Shown: positions 32,003 through 41,579 of the stretch, in pieces
How the letters are laid out: the number at the start of each line of letters is the position of its first letter
Position numbering within the stretch: the first letter of the stretch is position 1
Assembly (NCBI GenBank): GCA_003427395.1
Contig: BFEA01000018.1
Span: 3,499,743 to 3,553,589 of the forward strand
Reading direction: 5' to 3'
DNA: 53,847 bases
Source of the DNA: Chara braunii
Lineage: Eukaryota > Streptophyta > Charophyceae > Charales > Characeae
Position numbers and translations under genes: made by a program
Notes under the pieces: generated by a model
Told to the model about the DNA's origin: nothing
Seen by the model: the letters and a program-made list of their open reading frames with translations, nothing else
Databases searched by the model: none

Positions 32003-32108
32003 GGGCCTTGTTCCACAAAAGACAAAAAATATGGCGGTGTATCTTTCCATGTTGTAGCGGAAGATTCATTCTCATTTTGCACATTTGGAGAGTGGTGGAG
32101 CGAGGCCC
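32003..32108 (+). mobile_element. Short inverted-repeat element, copy 6
   Basis: Starts GGGCCTTGTTCCACAAAAGA (deletion just inside the left end), ends GGAGAGTGGTGGAGCGAGGC CC. Faces copy 7 across 16 bp. Confidence 0.75.
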
Positions 32109-32124
32109 CAGGCTACCGTTGTAT

Positions 32125-32254
32125 GGCCCTCGCTCCACCCATCTCCAAATGTGCAAAATGAGAATGAAATTCAATGAATCTTCCGCTAGAACATGGAAAG
32201 ATACACCACCATATTTTGGTCTTTTGTGCATGTGGAGAGCAGTGGAGGGGGGCC
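32125..32254 (-). mobile_element. Short inverted-repeat element, copy 7
   Basis: Starts GGCCCTCGCTCCACCCATCT, ends GAGCAGTGGAGGGGGGCC, interior inverted relative to copy 6, with a small internal duplication (GAATGAAATTCAATGAATC). Copies 6 and 7 together form a palindrome of about 250 bp. Confidence 0.78.
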
Positions 32255-32458
32255 TTGTCAGTGAACAGGCTGTAACTGTTTCCCAAATAAGACAAAAACA
32301 AATAAGATAAAAAAGAAGGAAAAGCAACGGGCCTATCGGGCTGAACGAAACGCCCTCTGTCGAGAATCCATAGTGTCCGATGATACAGGCGTTTTGTTCG
32401 GTCCGATTGTGTCAGGAGAATGGTGTCGTGGCACAGCAGACAAACGCTTGTATCAACA

Positions 32459-32517
32459 ACACACACACACACACACACACATACACACACACAAAAAAAA
32501 AAAAGAAAAAAAAAAGA
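32459..32517. repeat. (CA)n microsatellite and A-rich tract
   Basis: CACACA run with one TA, followed by A runs with G, inside the DNA transposon. Confidence 0.85.
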
Positions 32518-32670
32518 AAGGCACATCCGCAGATGCGCTGGCATGGGGGTCACTCGGCCGCACTCCAGCGCACTGCCCGTGCGCGCTCAGTGCACGCGGT
32601 GCGCATGTGCGCACCCATCACCCGGGAGCACATGGCGCACGGCGCACCGCTTAAGTGCGCCGCAAGTATG

Positions 32671-32678
32671 ATATGCAC
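32671..32678. repeat. Target-site duplication, right copy
   Basis: ATATGCAC, identical to 31307-31314. Confidence 0.85.
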
Positions 32679-32800
32679 TCAATGTGCCACGTTAGCACTC
32701 CGTAATCAATATGCCACGTCAACGTCAGCGATATGCACACAATGTGCCACGTCAGCAATATGCACTCAGTGTGCCACGTCACCACTCCATGCAACACATG
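32672..32800. repeat. Minisatellite inside the 3' LTR
   Basis: Imperfect units around ATATGCACTCAATGTGCCAC and GTCAGCA. The 5' LTR has the same array at 39703-39870 with a different number of units. Confidence 0.7.
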
Positions 32801-33989
32801 GACGATGTGGAAGCAGCCCCTCGCAGATAAACGATCCTCCAACAGTGAGCAGAACCGTCAGCAGCTTCACATTTGAAGAAACCAGGTACATATGCACGAC
32901 AACTCACATCACCCACACTCTCCCTCTCCCTCTCCTCATTCTCTTGCCATCATCTATGGCCGTGACCGTAGCCGTCCTCTCCCTCTCTCTATACTATAGT
33001 GTCTGGTTGGCGCCCATCCGGCAGCCTGGTGCCAGCACCTCCTCTCAAGTCTCGAGTGCAGCGTCATAGCCGCAAGCAACTCGCAAGAGTGAAATCCCCA
33101 GCAGTGGCAAGGTCAACTTCATATAGTGAGGGGCCGCCTGTCCAACGTCAGCATTGGCCCAAGTGAGGGCCCGGATCCTCCAATTTGTCGCAGTTTCAGT
33201 TTGGACTCCTTGAGGCCTGAATCTTCCGGAACCTGCAGACCACTGTTGGATCATTCCAGATCAATGGCCAGGAAATCTTAGTGTGTTGACTTGACTTCTC
33301 AGATTTGGGTCTGGGTCCACGAGCTGACTGTTGACTTTTTGGTCAATGTCGGCCTGGGCCTTTTCCAAGGCCTGTTTGACCCCTTTTTTTTCCAGGCCTG
33401 CCCGTTCGTGCCTGTCTATGGGCTTGACGAGAGCCCAGCGGCTCAATTTGGCACACGAGATACCGCATTCCATCCGGCCCGATTTCTAGTTTCATCGCAG
33501 AAATTTCTTTTCAGGCCTGGATTTTTAAACTTCACTCGTATGTGGAGAGAATATTAGGAGCAGTAGGTAAGAGTTCTCTTTTACTAAACCAGCAAGCTTC
33601 AGACAATGGTTGATTGGAAAACTTTACCTTCTATTGCTTCTGAGGTCTTCCTCTAGCTCCACTGGAGAAAAACCCATGTTCAATGATTTTCTCCACTTGG
33701 TACCCGACATCCATTGAAGGAGGAATCGAAGATGGTCTATTGGGGAATTCCTGTCCTTCAGCATAGGTGGAAGACTGGGTAGGTCTTTAGAGGAGGGGGA
33801 ATATCAATTTGGTGGGATGGTCCACCGGCGTCCCCTATTACTTTAAGTACTTCGAGGGTCCATCGTAGACGGGTAGCAATTTCTGCGAGGCATTTTTCTC
33901 AAGTGAGAATTCGTTAGATTATACCCAAACCATATCTCCTTCTTGGAATTGCGCAGGCCTTCGATGTTTGTTTGCCTGTTCAATCATTT

Positions 33990-34674
33990 TCTGTTGGACT
34001 TCCTTTATATTCTCTTTTGCTTTTTGAACGTCTTGCTCATAGAAAACTGCAAACTCTCGCGTTTCTAGGGGCAGCTTCTGGATTTGATATCTTGTTAGGA
34101 GTCAATCGGTCTCAGAGATTGCCAACCTTTTTGCAATGCATTCAGTGTGTGTCCTGTAGAAGTGTGTACGCTATTAATGTATGCACTTGCAATTTTGGGA
34201 AGATTTTCATCCCAGTCAATCTGATCAGGTCGCACATACATATGTAGGAGTTGTTGGAACAACTTGTTTATGTGTTCAATTTGACTGTTAGTTTGAGGAT
34301 GTCGTCCTGAAGACGTAGTCATTCTGGTGCTGTAAGCTTCCATCATTTTTTATCATTGCTCGCTTGTAAATCGCATATCTTTGTTAGATACAATAGTCTT
34401 GGGAAATCCATATTCAAAAACCCATCACATCTGAAATTTTTGAATTACAAGCAGTTCTTGCTTCAACAGGCAAAAAAACAAACATAGCGTACTTAAAGGA
34501 TTGACCCACGATTATCATTACCTGATTGTTTCCATTTTTACTCTTCGTTAGGCTTATGAAGTCGATGGAAATAGACTCACACCTGGTCTTTCGGGAATTG
34601 GTAGTGGTCTTAGTTATCCCAAGGGACTCTCGTAGGATGGTTTGTTGCGCTGACACACAAGGCAAGTGTGTCAT
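33990..34674 (-). pseudogene. Integrase of the gypsy element, broken
   Basis: Minus strand: CESISIDFISLTKSKNGNNQ gives the first catalytic Asp, IVSNKDMRFTSEQ the second, and GRHPQTNSQIEHINKLFQQL the Glu region in place of the usual DGQTE. DWDENLPKIASAYINSVHTS and STGHTLNALQKGW follow. Separate frames with stops between show it is dead. The C-terminal part fades towards the LTR edge at 33468. Confidence 0.8.
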
Positions 34675-35443
34675 TTTTCATTCCTTGCCAAACAAAATGT
34701 TCTCGGACATTGGCAAAGGTCTTTTTAAACCCAAAGTGTACTTCAGTATCATGGCACTGACTAAGAATTAGACTCTTTATAGGTTCATTATGTGGAACAT
34801 AAATTCTTATTCATTACCATCAATAAAGAAAAGTGTTTGATTAGTCATTCAATAATCAGAGAAACTTCCCGGATTAGATTTTAGATTGTCTATAATAGGT
34901 TGCCAGATTTGGTCAGTGACGTATCCTTTTCTAATTTTATCCTTTAGTTCGTTTTCAATGTCTAAGTTAGTAACAATAATTCCAAAGAAGTCACTTCTTC
35001 TTCAGAGAGCATCGTCCAACACATTCTACTTTCCTTTTATGCTTTTCGGTTCAAAGTCATATGTGTCAATGATAGTTGATTATCTAGCAAGTTTATCAGT
35101 GAGATGGGGTTGTGTTTTGAGCCTCTTTTGAGTTTCATGATCTGAGTAAACTTTGAAGTGCCTACCTAAGAGGCAGTGCTTCCACGCCAGAAGAGTCTGC
35201 AACAATGCATGCAGTTATCTCTCGTAGGTTGAGTTAGCAACTTTTTTCTGAAGGAAGTCTGCAATACATAAACTCAGTTGGTCGATAACCTTTCCCATCA
35301 TTTTGCTGCAATACAGCCCTAATCGCATACTGACTTGCGTCAGTGGTCACGACAAAAGGTAAGGATGGGTCTGCAATTTTCAAAATAGGATAGTGAGTAA
35401 GTGCATTCTTCAACTTTTTAAACGCGGACTCACAATCTTTATC
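34675..35443 (-). pseudogene. RNase H and connection region of the gypsy element, broken
   Basis: From 35440 downward the minus strand reads DKDCESAFKKLKNALTHYPI, ADPSLPFVVTTDASQYAI and AVLQQNDGKGYRP, the connection and RNase H start with its TDAS motif. After this the frame collapses into multiple stops; around 35040-34890 pieces resembling chain linkers remain. Confidence 0.7.
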
Positions 35444-36196
35444 CTAAAGGCAGATTGTCTCTTTCTTCAAGAGTTTCCTCATTGGGGTAGCCATAGTGGA
35501 GAAGTTTCTGACGAACTTCCGGTAATAACTAGCCAATCCAAGGAAGGAACGAAATCCAGTTAGGGTCATATGTCTGAGGTACAAAACTTCAGACTTTGCG
35601 AATTCAGACCTCTTAAAGTTCAGTTTAAAGTTACCTTCTCTGAGTTTTTGTAGGATCAAACGCAGATGTTTATCGTGGTCTTCCAACGTTTTGTTGAATA
35701 CAAGTACGTCGTCAAGGTATACAACCACGAATTGATCCAACCAATCTCTAAATTATTCATTTATTAATCTCTGAAAGGTCGCGGGTGCTTGACTTAGGAG
35801 GTCATCAATTTGAGCGAGGGGTTCAACATTCTTGACAGTGACCACCTTCAACCCTCGATAGTCGATGCAGATTCGCAACTCCCCTTCCTTTTCGGGAACA
35901 AACAAAACAGGAGCCCCATAAGGAGACGAGACAGTTAGTTCATGTAGTTGCTTCCTTAGTTCGTCAAGTTCCTTCGGCAACATACGGTAGATTGGTCCTT
36001 GGGGAATCTTACTATCGGGAATAATTTCAATAGTATGTTTGACCTTTCTTTCAATTAACCCCGTTGGTTCCTTCTGCAGGCCCTTATATTCGTCGAGTAA
36101 TTTTTCAATAGCAGGAGGGTAGGAGGCGGAACATTTAGCGACAATCCTTACTAATAACATCATCACCCCCTGCGCCAACTTATTTTTCACGACCAT
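35444..36196 (-). pseudogene. Reverse transcriptase of the gypsy element
   Basis: Contains [67 protein letters not shown] and the catalytic YLDDVLVF, then LRLILQKLREGNFKLNFKRS and SFLGLASYYRKFVRNFS. A stop lies between the 36196-35753 and 35740-35444 frames, and between [17 protein letters not shown] and FQRLINE a stretch of the palm seems deleted. Confidence 0.88.
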
Positions 36197-36216
36197 CGAT
36201 CAAAATGCACGAAGAC

Positions 36217-36426
36217 TTATACAAACATCATCACCCCCTGCGCCAACTTCTTTTTCACGACCATCGATCGAAATGCAGGAAGACTTATACAATAGAAATT
36301 CAAAACTGATTTGTGATACAGTTTGGTGGCTTTCAGTTCGTTATTCTCATTCTTGATTTTCACAAATTTTTCCTTATATCTTATCTTGGGGTTTGCTTCC
36401 TCATGCCAATCCATTCTCAAAATCAT
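36217..36426 (-). pseudogene. Protease-RT linker of the gypsy element
   Basis: MILRMDWHEEANPKIRYKEK resembles the ILGMDWL-type motif that ends the gypsy protease and precedes the RT. A small local duplication is present: [12 protein letters not shown] recurs at the start of the next frame (36150-36196), from a roughly 66-bp tandem repeat near 36165-36275. Confidence 0.65.
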
Positions 36427-36588
36427 ATCAATGGCAAATTCTTCTCAATTAGAAAGGTTACTTCATGCAAGATACGCTTACCTTCTTGTGTCTTGAAGTA
36501 ACACTTCACATTTTCCATACAAGGGGAAACTGTAATGGTACTCTGATCTGCCAAACATAGAGACAGTAGGCTTCGCTAGATTCTTTAC

Positions 36589-36807
36589 TCACATACTCAA
36601 GTGCATTTTCTTTACAGCACCCTCGGATACGTAAGATCTAGTCGAGCCCGGGTCTAACAGAGCACTGGCATGTGTCCTAGTGATTTCTACGTCTGCAAGC
36701 ATTAACTCACCCTTAGACTTCACCTTCTTAGCCCATGAGCTTCGTAGGTTAATCAATTCAGTATGAAGCTCATCAAGGATCTCACTTAGAGGAACTATAC
36801 ACATCAC
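36589..36807 (-). pseudogene. Aspartic protease-like segment of the gypsy element
   Basis: ADVEITRTHASALLDPGSTR followed by SYVSEGAV aligns in pattern with retropepsin-type motifs (usually ALVDSGAT.SFIS), but DPGST replaces DSG/DTG, a change that may or may not preserve activity. Confidence 0.65.
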
Positions 36808-36937
36808 AGGTTTAGGGCGATCTGAGTGAGGGGCCAGGGAAGAGACATCCTTTGCCCTAGGAGCTGAAGGGTGGAAAGTGGTTTCCGGCGCCGACTCTAC
36901 GTCTGCACCCTTCGACCAGTAGGAGCAGATGCTACTC

Positions 36938-37525
36938 CTACTGGTTGTTCCCTTTTGGGCTCCTAATCAAAGGACACCATGCTATTATGTGCCCCACCAT
37001 GCTGCACTTCAGGCACTGATGATTGTCTGTTCTCTCCCGCCATGTGTCTTGAGAAATGCCCATCTTCTCCCAAGGCCTCCCTGCACCTATTCCAGGATGA
37101 GTTGGAAAGGAACGTGGCCTCCTCCTATATTCATTTTCATTCCTATTATTGTTGTCACCCTTGCTGACAACTGTGGTGGTGACATCACCCTTTCCCGATT
37201 CGCCGCTTGCACTTCCTTGTCCCTCGCTTCCTTCGAGGGGCAACTTCTCCATTGTGTCGTCATCGAATACAACGAGAGTGTGGTCTTGCCTTTTTTGTCT
37301 CCACAAGACTTTTTTTTCCTGCCCACCGCCCATCTTTGTAACCCCAGCGTAAGGATTCTTGACCTGGGCGGTCATCTGTTGCAAAGCGAGATCTCGGAAC
37401 TGTCGGTAGTTGTAACCTGATTTAGCTTTCGCTACTAGTTGGCCATGGATTGGTTCTGGCAATGCACGTGAGTAGATGTACAGGACCTGGTCGTTGTGTA
37501 TATTCAGGCCGGGTACCTGCAACAA
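36938..37525 (-). pseudogene. gag with zinc knuckle of the gypsy element
   Basis: Begins VPGLNIHNDQVLYIYSRALP, continues with HGQLVAKAKSGYNYRQFRDL and an Asp/Lys-rich linker, and near the end has CLKCSMVGHIIAWC, a C-X2-C-X4-H-X4-C nucleic-acid-binding knuckle. The fragment at 17470-17675 is a relative. Confidence 0.8.
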
Positions 37526-37779
37526 ACGATCTACCTCACGAGAAAGCGCGCCAACAGACGTCCGGTGGCGCTAAGACAATGAAGTCAGTTGGTCGAACGC
37601 TTTGTCTGTTGTGGTCTTATCTAGGAATCGTTCTTATTTTCTTCATGAATTCCCTCAATGTCAATGTCTGTGCCCAATCCCCGATAAACTCAAACCCAGC
37701 AGCATTCGCTTCAGACAGTACTCATGCCTTGGTGTCTTCGCCAAGACATGAGGTGGTGAATGCCACCTGGCTTTCTTCT

Positions 37780-38640
37780 TCAACGGGGGTCGTCAAGCAA
37801 TAATTGAACTTCAACAATCCACAACAACAGGTGTTCTCCTTTCTTTCCGATAAATGTGAAAGGAAGCTTCATCTTCACTTTGTCCCTTCTTACTTCTTTC
37901 TTTGGAGTTTCTTCTTTGGGGGGTCTCTTCATTGCATCTCCCATTAGTTTCTTTTCTGGTTCAAGCTTTGGTTCTTCCTCAATTTTCTCTTGTTCTTCCC
38001 TAGCCATCGATTGCTTTTGCTTAACCGCATTGATCAACGTTGCTAACTGGGTAGAAAGCAGATTCTTATCGGCGATGACCTGATCTAGCTTTGTCTCCAA
38101 GTGAACCAGGTAGGACATCATATTTTGCATGAGAGTTGCAATGTCACTTCCTTCTTCTACTTGCACTTTGCTTCAGATTTCATTCATTTTCCTCTCTTTC
38201 TCTTCTTTCTTCTTTCTTTGCTGTTCAATAGATTCCTTCTTCTTCTTCTCTACTCGCAATGCTTCTTCCAACTGCTTGATGTTTTGGTCAATCTTTATTT
38301 AATTCCTGTATGTTTTCCCCGCTTGTTTCTCCTTCTTTCCTTTTTTCTTATTCTTCAATGTGTTGAACATTTCTGGTCAGCATTTCAGCGACAAATTGGT
38401 CCAGACTGTGACAGACCCTGGCTAAGACCAGGTTCATTTCTCCTGCCACACGGAGGAGATCAACTCCTGTCATAGCCTGGTCCAACTATTCCTCGAAACT
38501 GCGCAGATCAAACTGGCTCCAGACATGGGCTTCTGCATCCGGGCCAGCCGCATGGATTTCAATCAGGGCCTACTACAATTCCAACTTTTCTCGGTCCCTG
38601 CGGACGTTTACTTGCCCGTGTGTACGTTCTTCATCTGCAT
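37780..38640 (-). pseudogene. gag N-terminal part of the gypsy element, multiple stops
   Basis: The minus-strand frame reads LDQAMTGVDLLRVAGEMNLV and LARVCHSLDQFVAEMLTRNV, then a Lys/Glu-rich coiled-coil segment, and DIATLMQNMMSYLVHLETKL (a second helix). The last open part is KEETPKKEVRRDKVKMKLPF. At least five in-frame stops interrupt 38166-38640. Confidence 0.7.
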
Positions 38641-38839
38641 ACAACGTCAGTGAGACCAGGTGGAGAAACAAGGGAATGCACTTTGTCAATCCAGACACCT
38701 GCGCGCTGCGCCATAAGGAAGCCATCCTTAGAGATACCGCATAATCAGACTATACAATTATCTGTTCCGCAATCTCATCAGGAATTCAGAACAACAAAAA
38801 GAAAATAAATAAAATCCAATAATAATTATCAATGTCTTG

Positions 38840-38936
38840 ATCTTTTTTTTTTTTTTTTTAAACGGGCCCAGTGCCCAAGGCTGATATTATCAACAAGAAG
38901 CTTGAGGCCGGGGTCCTCACAGTCTACCCGGAGTGA
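38840..38936 (-). repeat. Retroposon 3' tail, family T2, inside the LTR element
   Basis: T run (about 38844-38861), ACGGGCCCAGTGCCCAAGGC TGATATTATC, then GAGGCCGGGGTCCTCACAGT CTACCCGG. It lies between gag and the 5' LTR, so it is a nested insertion. Confidence 0.6.
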
Positions 38937-39221
38937 CCAAATCAATGCCTTAATCTACTTTTCTTTTTAATGTACTTTGCTGCTTGTGATGTTGTTGACA
39001 ATGTGTGTGGATTCCTTATGGCCCTGTGATCAGAAATCAGCAGCAGGCAGTCCACAGGTGAGACAACATCAGAAACCGCACAGGTAAGTCCACATCAGCA
39101 TCAATCAACACATCAACGAGGTAAGTCCATATCAGGGCCAATCAAAGGCCTGACTCATATCAGCACTCAACGGGACACATCATCCTGCCTATCTTCAACA
39201 ACTGCAGCATTTCTCTCTTCA

Positions 39222-39372
39222 GTATGCCATGTAGGCAACGCTATCACCGGTATGCCACGCGGACAATGCTCTTTGCCAGTATGCCACGTAGGCAATGCTA
39301 TCGCCAGTATGCCAAGTGGACAATGCTCTCGGCAGTATGCCAGGTAGGCAATGCTATCGCCAGTATGCCACG
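39222..39372. repeat. About 30-bp minisatellite, two alternating subtypes
   Basis: Units of the form GCCAGTATGCCACGTAGGCA-ATGCTATC alternate with units ending GTGGACAATGCTCT, so the true period is close to 59 bp. About five units. Confidence 0.85.
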
Positions 39373-39488
39373 TCATTGCTTAGTTGTCTTCTTCAACGCT
39401 CTTCAATCAGTACAGCTTCTACTGGCGATTTATTCCCTCGCGGGAACCAGCCAGTGAGCGCCACGTCAGCGCAGGCCTATGGTAAGAA

Positions 39489-39499
39489 CCACTCTGCCA
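39489..39499 (-). promoter_or_regulatory. Candidate tRNA primer-binding site
   Basis: On the minus strand TGGCAGAGTGG lies a few bases inside the 5' LTR edge. Its complement CCACTCTGCCA ends in CCA like a tRNA 3' end. The tRNA identity is not known to me. Confidence 0.45.
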
Positions 39500-39503
39500 A
39501 TCA

Positions 39504-40550
39504 TGTTGCAGATAACAATGTCGTGCAAATGTCGTGAGATAATCAATCCAATAAGCCCATTTGTTCGAAGTCATTGAAGTACATGTTTCCTCACTACCAC
39601 GTGTACATCTCAAAGTCCACATTATCCCGAAAAGGAGAAGAGGGGAGATTAGACAGCTGGAAGAACCTCTTCTCCTTCAAGGTCCCCACCTCTGCCATGT
39701 CAGCAATCTGTGTGCCATGTCAGCAATATGCACTCCATGTGCCACGTTAGCACTCCGTACTCAATATGCCATGTCAGCGTCAGCGATATGCACACAATGT
39801 GCCACGTCAGCAATATGCACTCAATGTGCCGCGTCAGCAATATGCACTCAATGTGCCACGTCAGCACTCCATGTAACACATGCATGATGTGCAAGCAGCC
39901 CCTCGCACATAAACGATCCTCCAACAGTGAGCAGAACCGTCAGCAGCTTCACATTTGAAGAAACCAGGTACGTATGCATAACGACTCACATCACACACAT
40001 TCTCCCTCTCCCTCTCCTCATTCCCTTGCCGTCATCTTTAGTCGTGACTGTAGCCGCCCTCTCCCTCTCTCTACACTATAGTGTCTGGTTGGCGCCCATC
40101 CAGCAGCCTGGCGCGAGCACCTCCTCTCAAGTCTCACGTGCAGCGTCGTAGCCGCAAGCAACTCGCAAGACTGAAATCCGCAGCAGTGGCAAGGTCAACT
40201 TCATATATCGTTGACTCGCCTGTCCAAGGTCAGCGTTGGCCCAAGTGAGGGCCTGGATCATCCGATTTGTCCCAGTTTCGGTCTGGACTCCTCGAGGCCT
40301 GAATCTTCCGGAACCTGTAGACCACTGTTAGATCATTCCAGATCGATGGCCAGGAAATCTTTGTGTGTTGACTTTGACTTCTCGGATTTGGGCCTGGGTC
40401 CACGAGCTGACTATTGACTTTTTGGTCAACTGTCAGCCTGGGCCTTTTCCAAGGCCTGTTTGACCCCTCTTTTTCCATGCCAGCCCGTTCGTGCTTGTCT
40501 GTGGGCCCGACGAGAGCCCAGCGGCTCAATTTGGCACACGAGTTACAGCA
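39504..40550 (-). repeat. 5' LTR of the gypsy element
   Basis: 1,047 bp, uninterrupted. Its minus-strand start is TGCTGTAACTCGTGTGCC and its end CTGCAACA. Includes a minisatellite at 39703-39870. The + strand frames in it have no coding meaning. Confidence 0.9.
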
Positions 40551-40705
40551 ATTCACTACTTTTTAAAGTCTTTTTTTAAGTTTCTTTATAGTCTTTGAAT
40601 TAAGATTGGTTAGGAATGTTGACATAACAATGAGGCAAAAGTGGTTTGCATTGTTATTTTGCATAACATACTTTTTTTTCAGATTTTTCTTTTTTTTAAT
40701 GGTAC
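40551..40705. other. T-rich intronic stretch
   Basis: Several T runs (40560-40580, 40670-40700); nothing coding. Confidence 0.4.
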
Positions 40706-40830
40706 GGACATTTCCGGACCTGCTTACCAGTCCGGACCGTCTGGAACCATGCATGTCCGGAGGTCCGGATGTGTCCGGACGTCCGGACATCTGGACCCGA
40801 CCGGACATGAGCTCTCCGGGTCCGGGTCCA
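40706..40830. repeat. TCCGGA/GTCCGGAC cluster
   Basis: The hexamer TCCGGA occurs at least six times within about 90 bp, mostly as GTCCGGAC, plus related GACCGGAC and CTCCGGGTCCGGG. Neighbouring units are irregularly spaced. Confidence 0.75.
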
Positions 40831-41441
40831 GCGTAGCTATGGTCGGTAACCTGTTCTGTGCAAGGCACTTGGTTTAAGGATAGAGCAGGGCACGGTCGTA
40901 TAGGTGTGCTCAGGTCCATCATTCTTACCTCTTTAAGAGGGTTTTATTAAACCAAGAGAACTGCATCCCTTCCAGTCCCTCCATCCCAGCAATCTTCCTT
41001 TTTTCCAAAACCTGTGTATGCGCGCGTGTGTGTGGTAAGAATACAAGACCCCAGCATAAAAGCTTCACACCAGATGACCTTCTCCAAAACAGCACATCGC
41101 AAGGCTATGTGCAGCCAAACATTAGTCCACGACTGAGACTGGCATGCCAACGTACAAAAGGACTTCAGACTTCAACACCACATCAAGGCAGCCACTCAGA
41201 TTGACGGTTGAGAGAGGAAGGGTGAAGCGAGAGGACAGACAAGCAACAGTAGCAGCAAAGAACAAAGGCTGGAGGGTACAGGGGAGGCGGGTGGGCAGAC
41301 AACCAGCAATAGGCAACCACTGGGTGAACAGGGCAGAGAAACCAGAAGAACACCGACGAACCATGAAGCAACAGGGCACGACAACACACAAACACACAAA
41401 CCACCAAGAAAAAACACAAGTCCAAAAAATGCAAAGACTGA
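40831..41441. other. Intronic stretch, no recognised element
   Basis: Open frames on both strands are low-complexity (CA/AGCA-rich on +). A (GT)8-like tract lies near 41019-41036. Confidence 0.35.
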
Positions 41442-41456
41442 AAAAAAATAAAACTG

Positions 41457-41504
41457 ATGACGAAATATTGTTTCGTCGGAGTTGCACCGACTCCTCAGGA
41501 GGCT
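41457..41504. repeat. Two adjacent short hairpins
   Basis: GACGAAA-TATTG-TTTCGTC is followed at once by GGAGT-TGCACCG-ACTCC, giving 7-bp and 5-bp stems. Confidence 0.55.
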
Positions 41505-41579
41505 GAACCCTCGACAATCTGCGGAATCCCCGTATTTGATGGTTTCGGTCATGAACCCTTTGACCCTTGTTGAAGGCAG

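Larger units (their letters stand above)
31315..32670. mobile_element. Non-autonomous DNA transposon, 8-bp TSD, hAT-like
   Basis: The ends are perfect 15-bp inverted repeats (CATACTTGCGGCGCA), and ATATGCAC is duplicated on both sides. Eight-bp duplications with CA...TG termini are typical of hAT elements; P-type elements also give 8 bp. Both subterminal zones are packed with GCGCA/TGCGC motifs (31321-31400 and 32530-32660), like the subterminal transposase-binding repeats of hAT elements. There is no transposase frame. The interior carries three short inverted-repeat elements, an A run and a (CA)n tract. Confidence 0.82.
31094..33467 (-). repeat. 3' LTR, interrupted by a DNA transposon
   Basis: Aligns with the right LTR in two blocks, 31094-31314 and 32671-33467, about 1,010 bp without the insertion. 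Shared phrases include TGTTGCAGATAACAATGTCG, CAGCTTCACATTTGAAGAAA and GCGGCTCAATTTGGCACACG. Confidence 0.88.
31094..40550 (-). mobile_element. Ty3/gypsy LTR retrotransposon, structurally complete, decayed
   Basis: Two long terminal repeats bound a 6,036-bp internal region (33468-39503) whose minus strand encodes gag, protease-like, RT, RNase H and integrase sequences in normal order. The LTRs on the minus strand begin TGC(T/G)GTA and end CTGCAACA, consistent with TG...CA. Flanks AATCA (left) and ATTCA (right) differ by one base and may be an eroded 5-bp target duplication. The left LTR is interrupted by a 1,356-bp DNA transposon. The element sits wholly within the hydrolase intron. Many stops and frameshifts make it inactive. 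Confidence 0.88.

Noticed and set aside
3276-38640. Idea that stops in the gag and LINE frames record C-to-T decay (methylation or RIP-like)
   Set aside because: Any TAG, TAA or TGA can be derived from CAG, CAA or CGA, so the stops alone prove nothing. An alignment with intact copies, counting transitions against transversions, is required.
31094-40550. Plus-strand frames such as 32380-33069 and 39927-40151 as genes
   Set aside because: They are shadows of the LTRs; the same frame appears in both LTR copies.
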